Positions 50,534-60,088 of a stretch of DNA of 64,000 nucleotides are shown here, piece after piece. A program made the translations under genes and the position numbers. This DNA comes from an uncultured Carboxylicivirga sp. Lineage in GTDB: Bacteria; Bacteroidota; Bacteroidia; Bacteroidales; Marinilabiliaceae. Within the stretch, counting starts at the first letter, position 1. Each line of letters begins with the position of its first letter. Under the pieces are notes generated by a model that saw only the letters and a list, made by a program, of their open reading frames with translations, ran no database searches and was not told where the DNA came from. The stretch is taken from positions 62,001-126,000 of the forward strand of contig CANLLN010000011.1 in NCBI GenBank assembly GCA_947491945.1, read 5' to 3'.

Positions 50534-51581
50534 ACCACTGATCAAAGCCAAGCGATTAAAGCTATTATTAACGCCCTTTATACTGCTGGGCATAACCAGC
50601 ATTTCCATTATTTTAACGGTGGTATTTCAGTTTCACACCCTGGGCGAAATCAGCCAAATACCCTACGAACGAATGGCCATTGGCTTTTTGGAAGCCCTTA
50701 TTGTGGTATACTTTTATAATTGGGTAATCCGAAAGCTAAATACAAGCTATCCTTGGAAACGCAATTGGTTCATCCGCTCTCTCATTGATTTTTTCATCGC
50801 CATTGCCTTCCCCGTTTTGGTAATCTCACTAATTAATTTAGCCCTTAACAAGGGGTGGATACCCGAACACAAGCACGATGACAAATTTAAGATAATGATA
50901 TTCATTATGCCGCTGATGATTAGCGTGCTGCTAATGGTGGTGGTGGAAATGATTGTGGCAACAGAAGAGCGGAATGAGCTGGAAGTTAAGCTGGCGAATA
51001 TTGAAAAGAAACAGATGGTATCGAAATATGCTGCCTTAAAGGAACAACTCGATCATCATTTCTTATTCAATAACCTTAGCGTTCTTTCATCCCTAATTTA
51101 CGAAAGCACTGAGAAGGCTGACCGTTTTATTCAGGATTTTGCCAGCATATACCGCTATGTACTGTCCATCAATAAACAGAATTTAGTAACCGTGAAAGAT
51201 GAACTTGAGTTTATCACAACCTACCTGAATTTATATAAATTCAGATTTGAAGAGGGTTTTCACTATGCAGTGCAGGTTAACGAACAATGCCATCATCACC
51301 TTATACCACCGCTGACACTGCAAGTAATTGTGGAGAATGTTATTAAACACAATATCATATCAAAAAAACACCCCTTATCCCTGACAATCAAAAGCAAAGA
51401 CGATTACTTAATTATCAAAAACAACCTGCAAATCAAGAATCAAAAAGAAATATCAACACAAACAGGACAACAAAACCTCATAGAAAAATTTCAATTACTA
51501 AATTGCGAAGCCCCTGTTTTTGCGATACAAAACGATAAGTATATTGCTCAAATCCCTTTAATTTTAAGTTGCGATGATTAA
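50526..51581 (+). CDS. LytS-type sensor histidine kinase
   Basis: The 351-aa kinase has four predicted membrane helices (residues ~15-140) and a His_kinase domain of the LytS/YehU type: KEQLDHHFLFNNLSVLSSLI with the phospho-accepting His, then an abbreviated ATP-binding end with PPLTLQVIVENVIKHNI. It overlaps the TolC gene by 8 nt and the response regulator gene by 8 nt. The signal is unknown; by context it may sense envelope conditions linked to the pump. Confidence 0.9.
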   Translation: MNKPLIKAKRLKLLLTPFILLGITSISIILTVVFQFHTLGEISQIPYERMAIGFLEALIVVYFYNWVIRKLNTSYPWKRNWFIRSLIDFFIAIAFPVLVISLINLALNKGWIPEHKHDDKFKIMIFIMPLMISVLLMVVVEMIVATEERNELEVKLANIEKKQMVSKYAALKEQLDHHFLFNNLSVLSSLIYESTEKADRFIQDFASIYRYVLSINKQNLVTVKDELEFITTYLNLYKFRFEEGFHYAVQVNEQCHHHLIPPLTLQVIVENVIKHNIISKKHPLSLTIKSKDDYLIIKNNLQIKNQKEISTQTGQQNLIEKFQLLNCEAPVFAIQNDKYIAQIPLILSCDD

Positions 51582-52341
51582 TGTTTTAATTATTGAAGAT
51601 GAGATGCCTTCAGCACGCAAGCTAAAAGCCTTGCTGGAAAACCTTGCTCCCGATTTTAACATCGTCAGTACGATTGATTCAGTTGCTTCAAGTATCGACT
51701 TTCTGAAGAATCAAAGTGTTGATCTTATCTTTTTAGATATCCACCTCTCCGATGGCAATGGCTTTGAAATATTTGAGGATACAAGCATAGCAAGCCCTAT
51801 CATTTTCACAACTGCTTACGATGAATATGCTATACAGGCCTTTGATCAAAACAGCATTGGCTACCTGTTAAAACCCATCGGCTCAGATAAATTAGAAGCG
51901 GCCATCGAGAAGTTTAGAAAGCAATATCAAAAGAAAAACACAATAGATATTGATTATCAATTATTAGGGAAATCCATTGCCCAACAAACTGATCAAGCTC
52001 ATTACCGCGAGCGTTTCCTGGTACACTATCGCGACAAGATAAAATCCATACCTGCTAAGGATGTGGCCTATATTTACGCCGAAAACAGAGGCGTTTATAT
52101 CTGTGCCCACAACGGCCACAATTACGCCGTTAACCATACATTGGAGCAGTTGAGGGAAGAACTTAACCCGCACCTATTTTATAGGGTAAACCGTAAATTC
52201 ATCGTCAATATCACATCCATTGTTGAAGCCCAATTGTATGCCAAAAGCAAGTTGAAGTTAAAGCTGGATCCGCCTACCAATAACGAAGTGATTATTTCAA
52301 GCGAAAAAGCCTCCAGATTTAAGAGATGGATGGCACGTTAG
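51574..52341 (+). CDS. LytTR-family response regulator
   Basis: The 255-aa regulator has an N-terminal receiver domain (phospho-Asp in VDLIFLDIHLSDGNG) and a C-terminal LytTR DNA-binding domain (VHYRDKIKSIPAKDVAYIYA, then FYRVNRKFIVNITSI). It pairs with the LytS-type kinase encoded 8 nt into its 5' end. LytTR targets are often repeats near -35 regions of a few promoters, here probably the efflux operon itself. Confidence 0.92.
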   Translation: MINVLIIEDEMPSARKLKALLENLAPDFNIVSTIDSVASSIDFLKNQSVDLIFLDIHLSDGNGFEIFEDTSIASPIIFTTAYDEYAIQAFDQNSIGYLLKPIGSDKLEAAIEKFRKQYQKKNTIDIDYQLLGKSIAQQTDQAHYRERFLVHYRDKIKSIPAKDVAYIYAENRGVYICAHNGHNYAVNHTLEQLREELNPHLFYRVNRKFIVNITSIVEAQLYAKSKLKLKLDPPTNNEVIISSEKASRFKRWMAR

Positions 52342-52419
52342 ACAAACATTTTATTGCCCGGAGTTGTTAATAAGGCTGGAATAGGGATCATCATCCTTCA
52401 TTATTTATTAGATAAAAAA

Positions 52420-54078
52420 ATGCATCCTGATATGGGATTTTTCAGCACCCTGCTTAAAAAGAAAGAAAAGCAACTCAGCCTCAATATTCTGAACAACTGC
52501 CAGTGTCCACCCCTTACTATTTTATATGGCACCAAAACGGGAAACGCTCAGTTAATAGCCCAGCAGGCGCACAAGTATTACCATCAATGTGGTATAGAGA
52601 GCGAATGCTATAACATGGAAAAATATGATGTTGGTCGTCTGCCTTCCGAAAATAAATTACTGCTGGTCATCAGTACTGATGGGGAAGGGGAATTACCCCC
52701 CAATGCGCGCCGCTTTTTTAAACTGTTGCAACACCCTGACATGCCATCGCTCAGCGGGCTGCAATATGCCCTGTGTGCCCTGGGCGATTCCAGCTACGAT
52801 AACTTTTGCGGTGCTGGCAAAATGCTGGATAATCAGCTGAAAAAGCTGGGAGCTATTCCCCTAATGAGTCGTGTAGACTGTGACCTGGATTTTAAAAAAG
52901 CCGCCCTGCAGTGGATACAAAACAGCTATGATACTATTGCCGACGTTAAAAAAGACCCGCTAAAACCAGATCTGAAACTGGATAAACCCGATAGCATTGC
53001 CACGACACTTATCCGCCGCAGACAATTAACCAAAACAAAGGTTGAAAAAGCTGTCTTTCACATAGAACTGGACAATACACAGAATACGGTGGAATATGCC
53101 GCCGGCGACTGCATTGAGATTATTCCAAGCAACCCACCCACGCTCATCAGGCGCATTATCGAAAAACTCAATCTGGACGAAACGCAGCATTTAATATCCT
53201 ATAATCGCTCTTTAGAGTATCTGCTTCATCGTCAATTTGAGATAACAAGGCTTACACGACCGGTCCTCAGGCGGTACATGAAACTTAACAAAGCACAAGC
53301 CCTCGCCGATCTGTACAACAATAAAGAGGCGCTCAGGGCCTATCTGAACAATGCAGATATACTCGATTTAATAAGTGATTATCCCTGCCCCATGGATGCC
53401 GATGAGTTTGTAAGCATACTACAACCCATTCATTCGCGCTACTATTCCATCGCATCGGGTTACAAGGCCCACCCGGAGCAAATTGACCTAACGGTAAAAA
53501 CAATACGTTTTCAGCATAAAAAACGCCAATATGAAGGAGCAGGATCTACCTATGTAAATGAGGGACTGGAAGAAGGCGCCACCGTTCACTTCCGCCTGGT
53601 GAGCAACCCCGATTTCCACTTGCCTGGAGATAGTTCAACACCGGTGATATTCATTGGCGTTGGCACGGGTATCGCTCCTTACCGGGCTTTCTTGCAGGAT
53701 ATGGAGGCACAGGGTATTAAAAATAAGGCCTGGCTGATATGGGGCGATAAACAGCAGGCACACGACTTTTTATACGAAGACGAACTCATTTCTTTCTATA
53801 AAAACAATACACTGGCTTTTCTTAACACCGCCTTTTCGCGCGATCAGGAGAATAAAGAATACGTGCAGCATCGCCTAAGCGAATATAAAGATCGCCTGAT
53901 GACTTGGCTTGACAACGGTGCCCTTATTTACCTCTGTGGCCACAACGGCATGGGCGATCAGGTGAAACAAACCTTAATATCTCTCTACATGAGTGAAAAA
54001 GGCATGAGCGCAGAACAGGCTCAAAATCACCTGCGCCGACAGCGTGAGAACAAGATCATCAGAGAAGACCTGTATTAA
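52420..54078 (+). CDS. Diflavin reductase (CysJ/CPR-like)
   Basis: The start is ATG 52420 (or 52432); the frame is open to a TTG at 52354. The ~552-aa protein has a flavodoxin domain (ILYGTKTGNAQLIAQQAHKY, then STDGEGELPPNARRFF), an FAD-binding domain (RYYSIASGYKAHPEQIDLTV) and an NADPH-binding domain (FIGVGTGIAPYRAFLQDMEA, GHNGMGDQVKQTLI). This is the layout of sulfite reductase alpha and cytochrome P450 reductase. No CysI partner is adjacent. It lies 78 nt after the LytTR gene in the same direction, but a role with the pump is unproven. Confidence 0.88.
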   Translation: MHPDMGFFSTLLKKKEKQLSLNILNNCQCPPLTILYGTKTGNAQLIAQQAHKYYHQCGIESECYNMEKYDVGRLPSENKLLLVISTDGEGELPPNARRFFKLLQHPDMPSLSGLQYALCALGDSSYDNFCGAGKMLDNQLKKLGAIPLMSRVDCDLDFKKAALQWIQNSYDTIADVKKDPLKPDLKLDKPDSIATTLIRRRQLTKTKVEKAVFHIELDNTQNTVEYAAGDCIEIIPSNPPTLIRRIIEKLNLDETQHLISYNRSLEYLLHRQFEITRLTRPVLRRYMKLNKAQALADLYNNKEALRAYLNNADILDLISDYPCPMDADEFVSILQPIHSRYYSIASGYKAHPEQIDLTVKTIRFQHKKRQYEGAGSTYVNEGLEEGATVHFRLVSNPDFHLPGDSSTPVIFIGVGTGIAPYRAFLQDMEAQGIKNKAWLIWGDKQQAHDFLYEDELISFYKNNTLAFLNTAFSRDQENKEYVQHRLSEYKDRLMTWLDNGALIYLCGHNGMGDQVKQTLISLYMSEKGMSAEQAQNHLRRQRENKIIREDLY

Positions 54079-54115
54079 CATAGTACTCCCGGACACTGCG
54101 TAAAAGCCAATCTTT

Positions 54116-55669
54116 TTAAAACGGCACGTCACTATTAAAGCCTGGTCCTTCGGGAAATTCGGGCAGATGCTGACCTCCGGACGACACCGGTGCACCTCCC
54201 CCATCGCTCAGCTGGTTCATTTTAGAACCAAAGGTCTGCGAGGGCGCACTCTGTCCAAAGCCTCCATCATCAAACTCTGTATCTTCCAGATCCTGAAAAC
54301 GAGCCAGCTCGGCACGGAATCGCAGGCGTACATCGGCAGTAGGACCGGCACGGTGCTTAGCAATGATAATCTCGGCCAGCCCAATCAATGAGTTACCCTG
54401 TTCGTCTTCGGTGATACGGTAATACTCCGGACGGTGAATAAAACACACCATATCGGCATCCTGCTCAATGGCACCCGATTCACGCAGATCGGACAGCTGC
54501 GGGCGTTTTCCCTCTGCACCGGCACGTCCTTCAACACCCCGGTTAAGCTGCGACAGGGCGATGATGGGCACATCCAGTTCTTTTGCGAGTCCCTTTAGGT
54601 TACGCGATATCAAACTTACCTCTTCCTGACGTGAGCCCGGATTCATACCACTCGCATTCATCAGCTGCAGGTAGTCAATAATCACACATTGTATATCATG
54701 CTGTTTCTTCAGGCGGCGACACTTGGCACGCAGCTCAAACACCGACAGACCGGCCGTGTCATCCACAAAAATAGGAGCATCAATGAGATTCTGAATCTTA
54801 TGGTCCAGCTGTTCCCACTCGTAGGGTGCCAGCGATCCCTTTTTAATCTTATCGGCCGACAGTTCGGTCTCTGACACAATCAAACGGTTCACCAGTTCTA
54901 CGTTGGACATCTCCAGCGAAAAAATGGCCACCGGTATTTTATGGTTAAGAGCCATCTGCCGTGTCATGGACAATACAAAAGCCGTTTTACCCATGGCCGG
55001 ACGGGCGGCAATAATAATCAGTGCAGAACCCTGCCAGCCCGACGTAATACGGTCGAGTGCAGCAAAACCCGAAGGCGTACCACTCATACCATCGGTACGT
55101 TCCGAGGCCGCCTTAATACGGTCAATGGCATCCTGAATAACGGGATTAATCTGCGTGGCATCGCGCTTCATGCTGCCCTGCGACAGCATAAAAAAGGTAC
55201 TCTCTGCTTCTTCCAGCAAATCATTCACATCAATACCATCATCGTAGGCTTTGCTCTGCAAGTCACTGGAAATATGAATCATCTGACGCTGCAAATACTT
55301 TTGCCAGATAATGCGCGCATGGTATTCAACGTGGGCAGCCGAAGCCACCTTGCCGGTGAGCTGGGTAATGTAAAAAGCACCGCCTACCTCCTCCAGCTTA
55401 CCCATTTTTTTAAGCTGCTGCGTCACCGTTAACATATCCACCGGCTGCTCATGCGACTCAAGGTCCATGATGGCTTTATAAATATGCTGATGCGCCTCTT
55501 TATAAAAATGATCGGGTTTGAGGAGTTCTGATACATTAAGAAAGGCTTCTTTCTCGAGCAACAGTGCCCCTAACACCGCCTCCTCCAGATCGGTAACTTG
55601 GGGTGGCAATTTACCCATTTCAATGCCAGGCATGGGCTTTCTTCTATTTGAATACCTATTATCGGCCAT
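54116..55669 (-). CDS. dnaB: Replicative DNA helicase
   Basis: The 517-aa hexameric helicase unwinds DNA at the replication fork. It has the N-terminal DnaB domain (VTDLEEAVLGALLLEKEAFL) and RecA-like C-terminal ATPase: Walker A IAARPAMGKTAFVL, Walker B IQCVIIDYLQLM, and the ALSQLNRGVEGR motif H4 region. A glycine-rich, disordered tail of ~50 residues ends in SDVPF, which recalls the acidic SSB tip but may be chance. The prophage DnaC-like loader would act on this helicase. Leftward, promoter at 55697-55704. Confidence 0.96.
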   Translation of the reverse strand: MADNRYSNRRKPMPGIEMGKLPPQVTDLEEAVLGALLLEKEAFLNVSELLKPDHFYKEAHQHIYKAIMDLESHEQPVDMLTVTQQLKKMGKLEEVGGAFYITQLTGKVASAAHVEYHARIIWQKYLQRQMIHISSDLQSKAYDDGIDVNDLLEEAESTFFMLSQGSMKRDATQINPVIQDAIDRIKAASERTDGMSGTPSGFAALDRITSGWQGSALIIIAARPAMGKTAFVLSMTRQMALNHKIPVAIFSLEMSNVELVNRLIVSETELSADKIKKGSLAPYEWEQLDHKIQNLIDAPIFVDDTAGLSVFELRAKCRRLKKQHDIQCVIIDYLQLMNASGMNPGSRQEEVSLISRNLKGLAKELDVPIIALSQLNRGVEGRAGAEGKRPQLSDLRESGAIEQDADMVCFIHRPEYYRITEDEQGNSLIGLAEIIIAKHRAGPTADVRLRFRAELARFQDLEDTEFDDGGFGQSAPSQTFGSKMNQLSDGGGAPVSSGGQHLPEFPEGPGFNSDVPF

Positions 55670-55696
55670 ATATAATTTCGGAAAAATTCAGAATTA

Positions 55697-55704
55697 CAAA
55701 GATA
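55697..55704 (-). promoter_or_regulatory. -7 box of dnaB
   Basis: On the minus strand TATCTTTG is a perfect TAnnTTTG box, 27 nt before the ATG at 55669. No clear -33 TTG. Confidence 0.5.
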
Positions 55705-55882
55705 CTAATTGCGGGCAAAGCACCGGCATGATTACGCTACTTTCCTTTTCAGAACACACAATACAACTAACTATCAATCAATTACAAGTATCACAAAAGG
55801 CAATATAACAGACTGCATACGTGTACGGTAAATTTTAAAAACTCAGCAATTAGCTATTTCTTTGCAATAAATACATAAAACT

Positions 55883-56698
55883 ATGATTTGCTACCCCAAT
55901 GCCAAAATTAACATTGGCCTCAACATTACAGAAAAAAGGGCCGATGGTTACCACAATCTGGAAACCATTTTTTATCCCATACCCTTAAGCGATGCCTTGG
56001 AAGCTGTTATTGCAGAAGAGGCTAACACACCCTACACCTATAGCAACTCAGGCATTGAGGTAGACGCCCCCGTGGATGAAAACATCTGCATTAAGGCCCT
56101 TAAATTATTAAAAGAGGAAAAAGTGCTGCCCCCTATCCATATACACCTGCATAAGCAAATTCCCTTTGGTGCCGGATTGGGTGGTGGATCAGCCGATGGT
56201 GCCTTTATGCTGAAGCTGCTGAACAAAGAATTTAAGCTGGGGCTATCCAAGGTTCAACTGCATGCTCTAGCCACTCGTTTGGGTGCTGATTGTCCCTTTT
56301 TTATCAATAATCAACCAGCTTACGCCACGGGTATCGGTGAAATCCTTGAGCCCCTCGAAATGAATTTAAAAGGCTACCATATTGCACTACTAAAGCCACC
56401 GGTACATGTGAGCACACCTGAGGCCTTTGCAGGCATTGTACCCCGGCAATCCTCACAATCATTGAAAGAACTAATTAAGCTACCCCTGGCTCAGTGGAAG
56501 CACCACATCAAAAATGATTTTGAAAAATCGGTATTTGCACAATATCCCATCATCGGGAAGCTGAAGCATGATATGTATGAGGCCGGTGCTGAGTATGCAG
56601 CCATGTCGGGAAGTGGCTCTGCAGTATATGGCTTTTTCAGGAAGCAACCCGAGTTGCCGGCTTATGAAGGACTATTCAGCTGGAGCAAGGTACTCTAA
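55883..56698 (+). CDS. ispE: 4-diphosphocytidyl-2-C-methyl-D-erythritol kinase
   Basis: The 271-aa GHMP kinase phosphorylates CDP-methylerythritol in the non-mevalonate isoprenoid pathway. Motif 1 is YPNAKINIGLNI, the ATP-binding Gly-rich loop is PFGAGLGGGSADGAFML, and the C-terminal MSGSGSAVYGFF is the third GHMP motif. Length is normal. It is divergent from dnaB and ends at a strong hairpin shared with the biotin carrier gene. Confidence 0.95.
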   Translation: MICYPNAKINIGLNITEKRADGYHNLETIFYPIPLSDALEAVIAEEANTPYTYSNSGIEVDAPVDENICIKALKLLKEEKVLPPIHIHLHKQIPFGAGLGGGSADGAFMLKLLNKEFKLGLSKVQLHALATRLGADCPFFINNQPAYATGIGEILEPLEMNLKGYHIALLKPPVHVSTPEAFAGIVPRQSSQSLKELIKLPLAQWKHHIKNDFEKSVFAQYPIIGKLKHDMYEAGAEYAAMSGSGSAVYGFFRKQPELPAYEGLFSWSKVL

Positions 56699-56699
56699 T

Positions 56700-56758
56700 A
56701 AAAAAAGCAAAGTAAGCGAAGTATTGAAAAATAGAATTCAACAACTTGCTTACTTTGC
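56700..56758. terminator. Bidirectional terminator between ispE and biotin carrier
   Basis: GCAAAGTAAGC (56707-56717) pairs with GCTTACTTTGC (56748-56758), enclosing 30 nt with further partial pairing. A seven-base A/T-run on the outer sides serves chiefly the leftward transcript. Confidence 0.7.
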
Positions 56759-56817
56759 AATTTTCTGACCAACATTGGTGTGAAACCTCAATTTCGATCA
56801 CCAATATCCTGGTATTT

Positions 56818-57141
56818 CTATTCGATTTCCACCATCAGGTGGTTTTTGGGTATCCGGTCGCCCGTTGATACTTTAATCGCTTTCACCTTGCCGGTATACG
56901 GCATGGTAATCTGGTTACGCATTTTCATGGCTTCCAATATCAAAAGCGATTCGCCTTCCTGAACCTCCTGACCTTCTTTCACAAATACTTCACAAATTGT
57001 ACCCGGAATATAGGACAAAATATGGTTTGGATTCGGATCATCGTACTTAACACGGTTTTGGAATTTCTTCGTCAATTTTGTCTTATACTTCATACTAAGT
57101 ATCGCAAAATCAACCAATCCTTCTTTATTCTCTTTACTCAT
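56818..57141 (-). CDS. Biotin carboxyl carrier protein
   Basis: The 107-aa protein ends with a biotinyl domain (about 35-107): the biotinylated Lys lies in LILEAMKMRNQI, preceded by GTICEVFVKEGQEVQEGESL. It carries carboxyl groups for the carboxyltransferase encoded 11 nt upstream in the same operon. The short N-terminus has no ATP-grasp domain, so biotin carboxylase must be encoded elsewhere or the complex is a decarboxylase. Confidence 0.9.
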   Translation of the reverse strand: MSKENKEGLVDFAILSMKYKTKLTKKFQNRVKYDDPNPNHILSYIPGTICEVFVKEGQEVQEGESLLILEAMKMRNQITMPYTGKVKAIKVSTGDRIPKNHLMVEIE

Positions 57142-57152
57142 AAGTGCAACGA

Positions 57153-58697
57153 TTAAAATGGAGGAATACCATGTTTCTTGGCAGGACGATGATCATCTTT
57201 ACCGGCCGACACTTCAATGGCATGTAACAGGAGTGCGCGTGTTTCATTCGGCTCAATTACTGAGTCGATGTATCCCTTGGCAGCTGCCACATAAGGATTC
57301 GCGAACTTCTCTTTATACTCTTCCACCTTCAGTGCACGCATAGCGTCCTTATCTTCCGCTTCATCAATCTCTTTCTTAAAGATGATATTAGCAGCTCCTT
57401 CAGGCCCCATTACCGCAATCTCAGCCATTGGCCATGCAAACATAAAGTCAGCACCCAGGTGACGTGAGTTCATGGCGATATAACCACCACCGTAGGCTTT
57501 GCGCAGAATAACGGTTACCTTTGGCACAGTCGCTTCTGAGTAGGCATACAGCACTTTGGCACCATGACGGATTACACCTGCATGTTCCTGATCAACACCC
57601 GGCAGGTATCCCGGCATATCTTCCAATGTTACGATAGGTATATTAAATGAATCGCAGAAACGAATAAAACGTGCTGCCTTATCGGAACTGTCACAATCAA
57701 GCACACCGGCCAGTACCATGGGCTGATTAGCAACAAAACCAACGGTCTCACCATTTAAGCGACCAAATCCAATGACCATGTTAGCAGCCCAAAGCTCCTG
57801 TATCTCAAAGAAATCAGAATCATCAACAATGGCCTTGATAACATCGCGTACATCGTACGGTGTTTTGGGGTCGGATGGTATAATATCTTCAATATTTCCT
57901 TTAAACTTAGGAGGTTTTGGAGGGAATGCCTTGGCTTTTTTACTATTATTCCATGGAATAAAGGTAACCAGCTTTTTAATTTGCTCGAAGCACTCCGCTT
58001 CACTTTCTGAGAAGAAATGAGCGTTACCGGTAATTTCGGCATGAACACGGGCTCCCCCGAGATCTTCCATCGAAATTTTTTCACCCAGTACCGACTCGAT
58101 TACACCCGGTCCGGTAATAAACATTTTGGAGATATTCTCCACCACAAATACAAAGTCGGTTAAGGCGGGCGAATAAACGGCACCACCGGCACATGGACCC
58201 AGTATAACAGACAACTGTGGGATAACACCCGAAGCTAAAGTATTACGGTAGAAAATTTCGCCATACCCGGCGAGTGAATTCACCCCTTCCTGAATACGGG
58301 CACCACCAGAATCATTAATTCCAATAAGCGGCACACGCATCTTCAAGGCGTGATCCATGATCTTCGTGATTTTGCGGGCATGCATCAGTCCTAATGATCC
58401 CCCGGCAACAGTAAAGTCCTGTGCGAAAATACAGATGGGCGCACCATAAATGGTACCTGTACCGATAATCACTCCATCACCATGCAGTTGCTTTTTGTCC
58501 ATACCAAAGTCGCGTGCGGTATGTTCCACAAAAAGATCATATTCGGTGAAAGAATCCTTATCAAGGAGTGCAAGGATGCGTTCGCGAGCAGTCATTTTAC
58601 CCATGGCTGCTTGCTTCTCAATGGCTTTATCGCCACCACCCTTTTGCACTTGCTCCCTTCTTTTGCGAAGGTCAAGGATGTGTTTTTTCAATGACAT
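57153..58697 (-). CDS. Acyl-CoA carboxyltransferase (PccB/MmdA-like)
   Basis: The start is ATG 58697 (MSLKKHILDLRKRREQVQKG); the frame extends to 58727. The 514-aa protein has the two crotonase-like halves of carboxyltransferases, with GINDSGGARIQEGVNSLAGY, GPCAGGAVYSPALTDFVFVV and the second-half KAYGGGYIAMNSRHLGADFM. It is the beta subunit of propionyl-CoA carboxylase or the alpha subunit of methylmalonyl-CoA decarboxylase; the neighbouring biotin carrier fits both. Propionate/succinate metabolism typical of Bacteroidota. Confidence 0.92.
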   Translation of the reverse strand: MSLKKHILDLRKRREQVQKGGGDKAIEKQAAMGKMTARERILALLDKDSFTEYDLFVEHTARDFGMDKKQLHGDGVIIGTGTIYGAPICIFAQDFTVAGGSLGLMHARKITKIMDHALKMRVPLIGINDSGGARIQEGVNSLAGYGEIFYRNTLASGVIPQLSVILGPCAGGAVYSPALTDFVFVVENISKMFITGPGVIESVLGEKISMEDLGGARVHAEITGNAHFFSESEAECFEQIKKLVTFIPWNNSKKAKAFPPKPPKFKGNIEDIIPSDPKTPYDVRDVIKAIVDDSDFFEIQELWAANMVIGFGRLNGETVGFVANQPMVLAGVLDCDSSDKAARFIRFCDSFNIPIVTLEDMPGYLPGVDQEHAGVIRHGAKVLYAYSEATVPKVTVILRKAYGGGYIAMNSRHLGADFMFAWPMAEIAVMGPEGAANIIFKKEIDEAEDKDAMRALKVEEYKEKFANPYVAAAKGYIDSVIEPNETRALLLHAIEVSAGKDDHRPAKKHGIPPF

Positions 58698-58869
58698 AAT
58701 CCAAAAATTTGATTTAACTTGTATCAATCAAAATAGAAATTATCTACCCTGATTAACAATTTTTTCAGGGTGCATAATTACAACTTTTTTTTCAAAACAG
58801 AACGGATAAAGTCAGATCATGCATGTTTACAACCCGCACAATATCACACTTATATTTTTTAGAGTCAAG

Positions 58870-59952
58870 CTATTTAGGGGCGCGTATATACAAAAATATT
58901 CCCACCGCAGTAAAAACAATATTGGGCAACCACACGGCCAGTATAGGATTCATACTACCGTTAATGGCAAAGGTGGTTGATATGGTCATAAACAAGATAT
59001 AGCCAAAACTGAGCGCAATACCCACTCCTATATGCAGCCCCATACCTCCGCGAACTTTGCGCGAGGCCAGCGAAACACCAATCAGGGTTAAAATAAAAGC
59101 ACTAAAAGGCGCTGCCACACGTTTATACTTTTCTATCAGAAACTCTTCGAGGTTACCCACACCTCGTGCCCTCTGTTCATCGATGTAATCGTTTAACTCG
59201 GTATTGGTCATCATCTCAAAATACTTACGCTCTTCCTTGAAATCCTTCGGGGTTACATTGGGTATTAGGGTATCCATTTTGGCACCGCTACTGATTCTCT
59301 GCTGAATACCATCAATAAAATCACGCTGTATGTAATTCTTCAACTGCCATCGCCCCGATGTGGTATCATAACGGGCATAACGCGACGATAATTTTGACAC
59401 CATGGTCTTGCCATCGTATTTCTCTATGGAAAAGTGCTCTCCATTACCACTGTATGTACGGTATTTATCCATGTAAACAAATACACCCGGCTCAATCTGC
59501 ATGTGTATTTTATCTAAGCCTTTCGAGGGTCGATTTTTCACATACACGTTTTCAAACTGTATGCGCGTTTGGTTAGCCGGCGGTATAACATAACCACCCA
59601 ATAAAAACGAAAAAATGCCAATAATAGCCGCCCCCAAAAAATAGGGAAACATCATTCGCCGAAAACTAACCCCACTCGATAGTATGGCAATAATCTCAGT
59701 TTGGTACGCCATTTTCGAAGTAAAAAAGATAACGGCAATAAACACAAAAAGCGGCGTGAATAGATTGGCAAAATAAGGGACGAAATTCTTGTAGTAGTCA
59801 AAAATAATCGCATCGAGGGGGGCTCCATGCTCGAAAAAATTATCAATCTTTTCCGTAACATCAAATACCACCGATATACTAATAATCAATAGTATAGCAA
59901 AAAAGAAAGTACCAAGAAACTTTTTTAAAATATATAGATCGAGCTTTTTCAA
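58870..59952 (-). CDS. LptF/LptG-family LPS export permease
   Basis: The 360-aa YjgP/YjgQ-type permease starts MKKLDLYILKKFLGTFFFAI and has six hydrophobic helices: three before and three after a periplasmic beta-jellyroll region (~110-270). This protein family forms the inner-membrane part of the LptB2FG ABC transporter that extracts LPS. It follows tgt by about 135 nt in the same direction, a gene order I recall from other Bacteroidota. I cannot say whether it is LptF or LptG. Confidence 0.88.
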   Translation of the reverse strand: MKKLDLYILKKFLGTFFFAILLIISISVVFDVTEKIDNFFEHGAPLDAIIFDYYKNFVPYFANLFTPLFVFIAVIFFTSKMAYQTEIIAILSSGVSFRRMMFPYFLGAAIIGIFSFLLGGYVIPPANQTRIQFENVYVKNRPSKGLDKIHMQIEPGVFVYMDKYRTYSGNGEHFSIEKYDGKTMVSKLSSRYARYDTTSGRWQLKNYIQRDFIDGIQQRISSGAKMDTLIPNVTPKDFKEERKYFEMMTNTELNDYIDEQRARGVGNLEEFLIEKYKRVAAPFSAFILTLIGVSLASRKVRGGMGLHIGVGIALSFGYILFMTISTTFAINGSMNPILAVWLPNIVFTAVGIFLYIRAPK

Positions 59953-60088
59953 AACAGTCTGTGTTTATTTCAGTCATGTGCATGCCACCCTACAAAAGAA
60001 CGAAAAAATAGTTAGTTCTTAAACTCTATGGCCTTACAACCTAGGATATGTTATAATGACAACCGTTGACCCTTATACACTCATCGTC

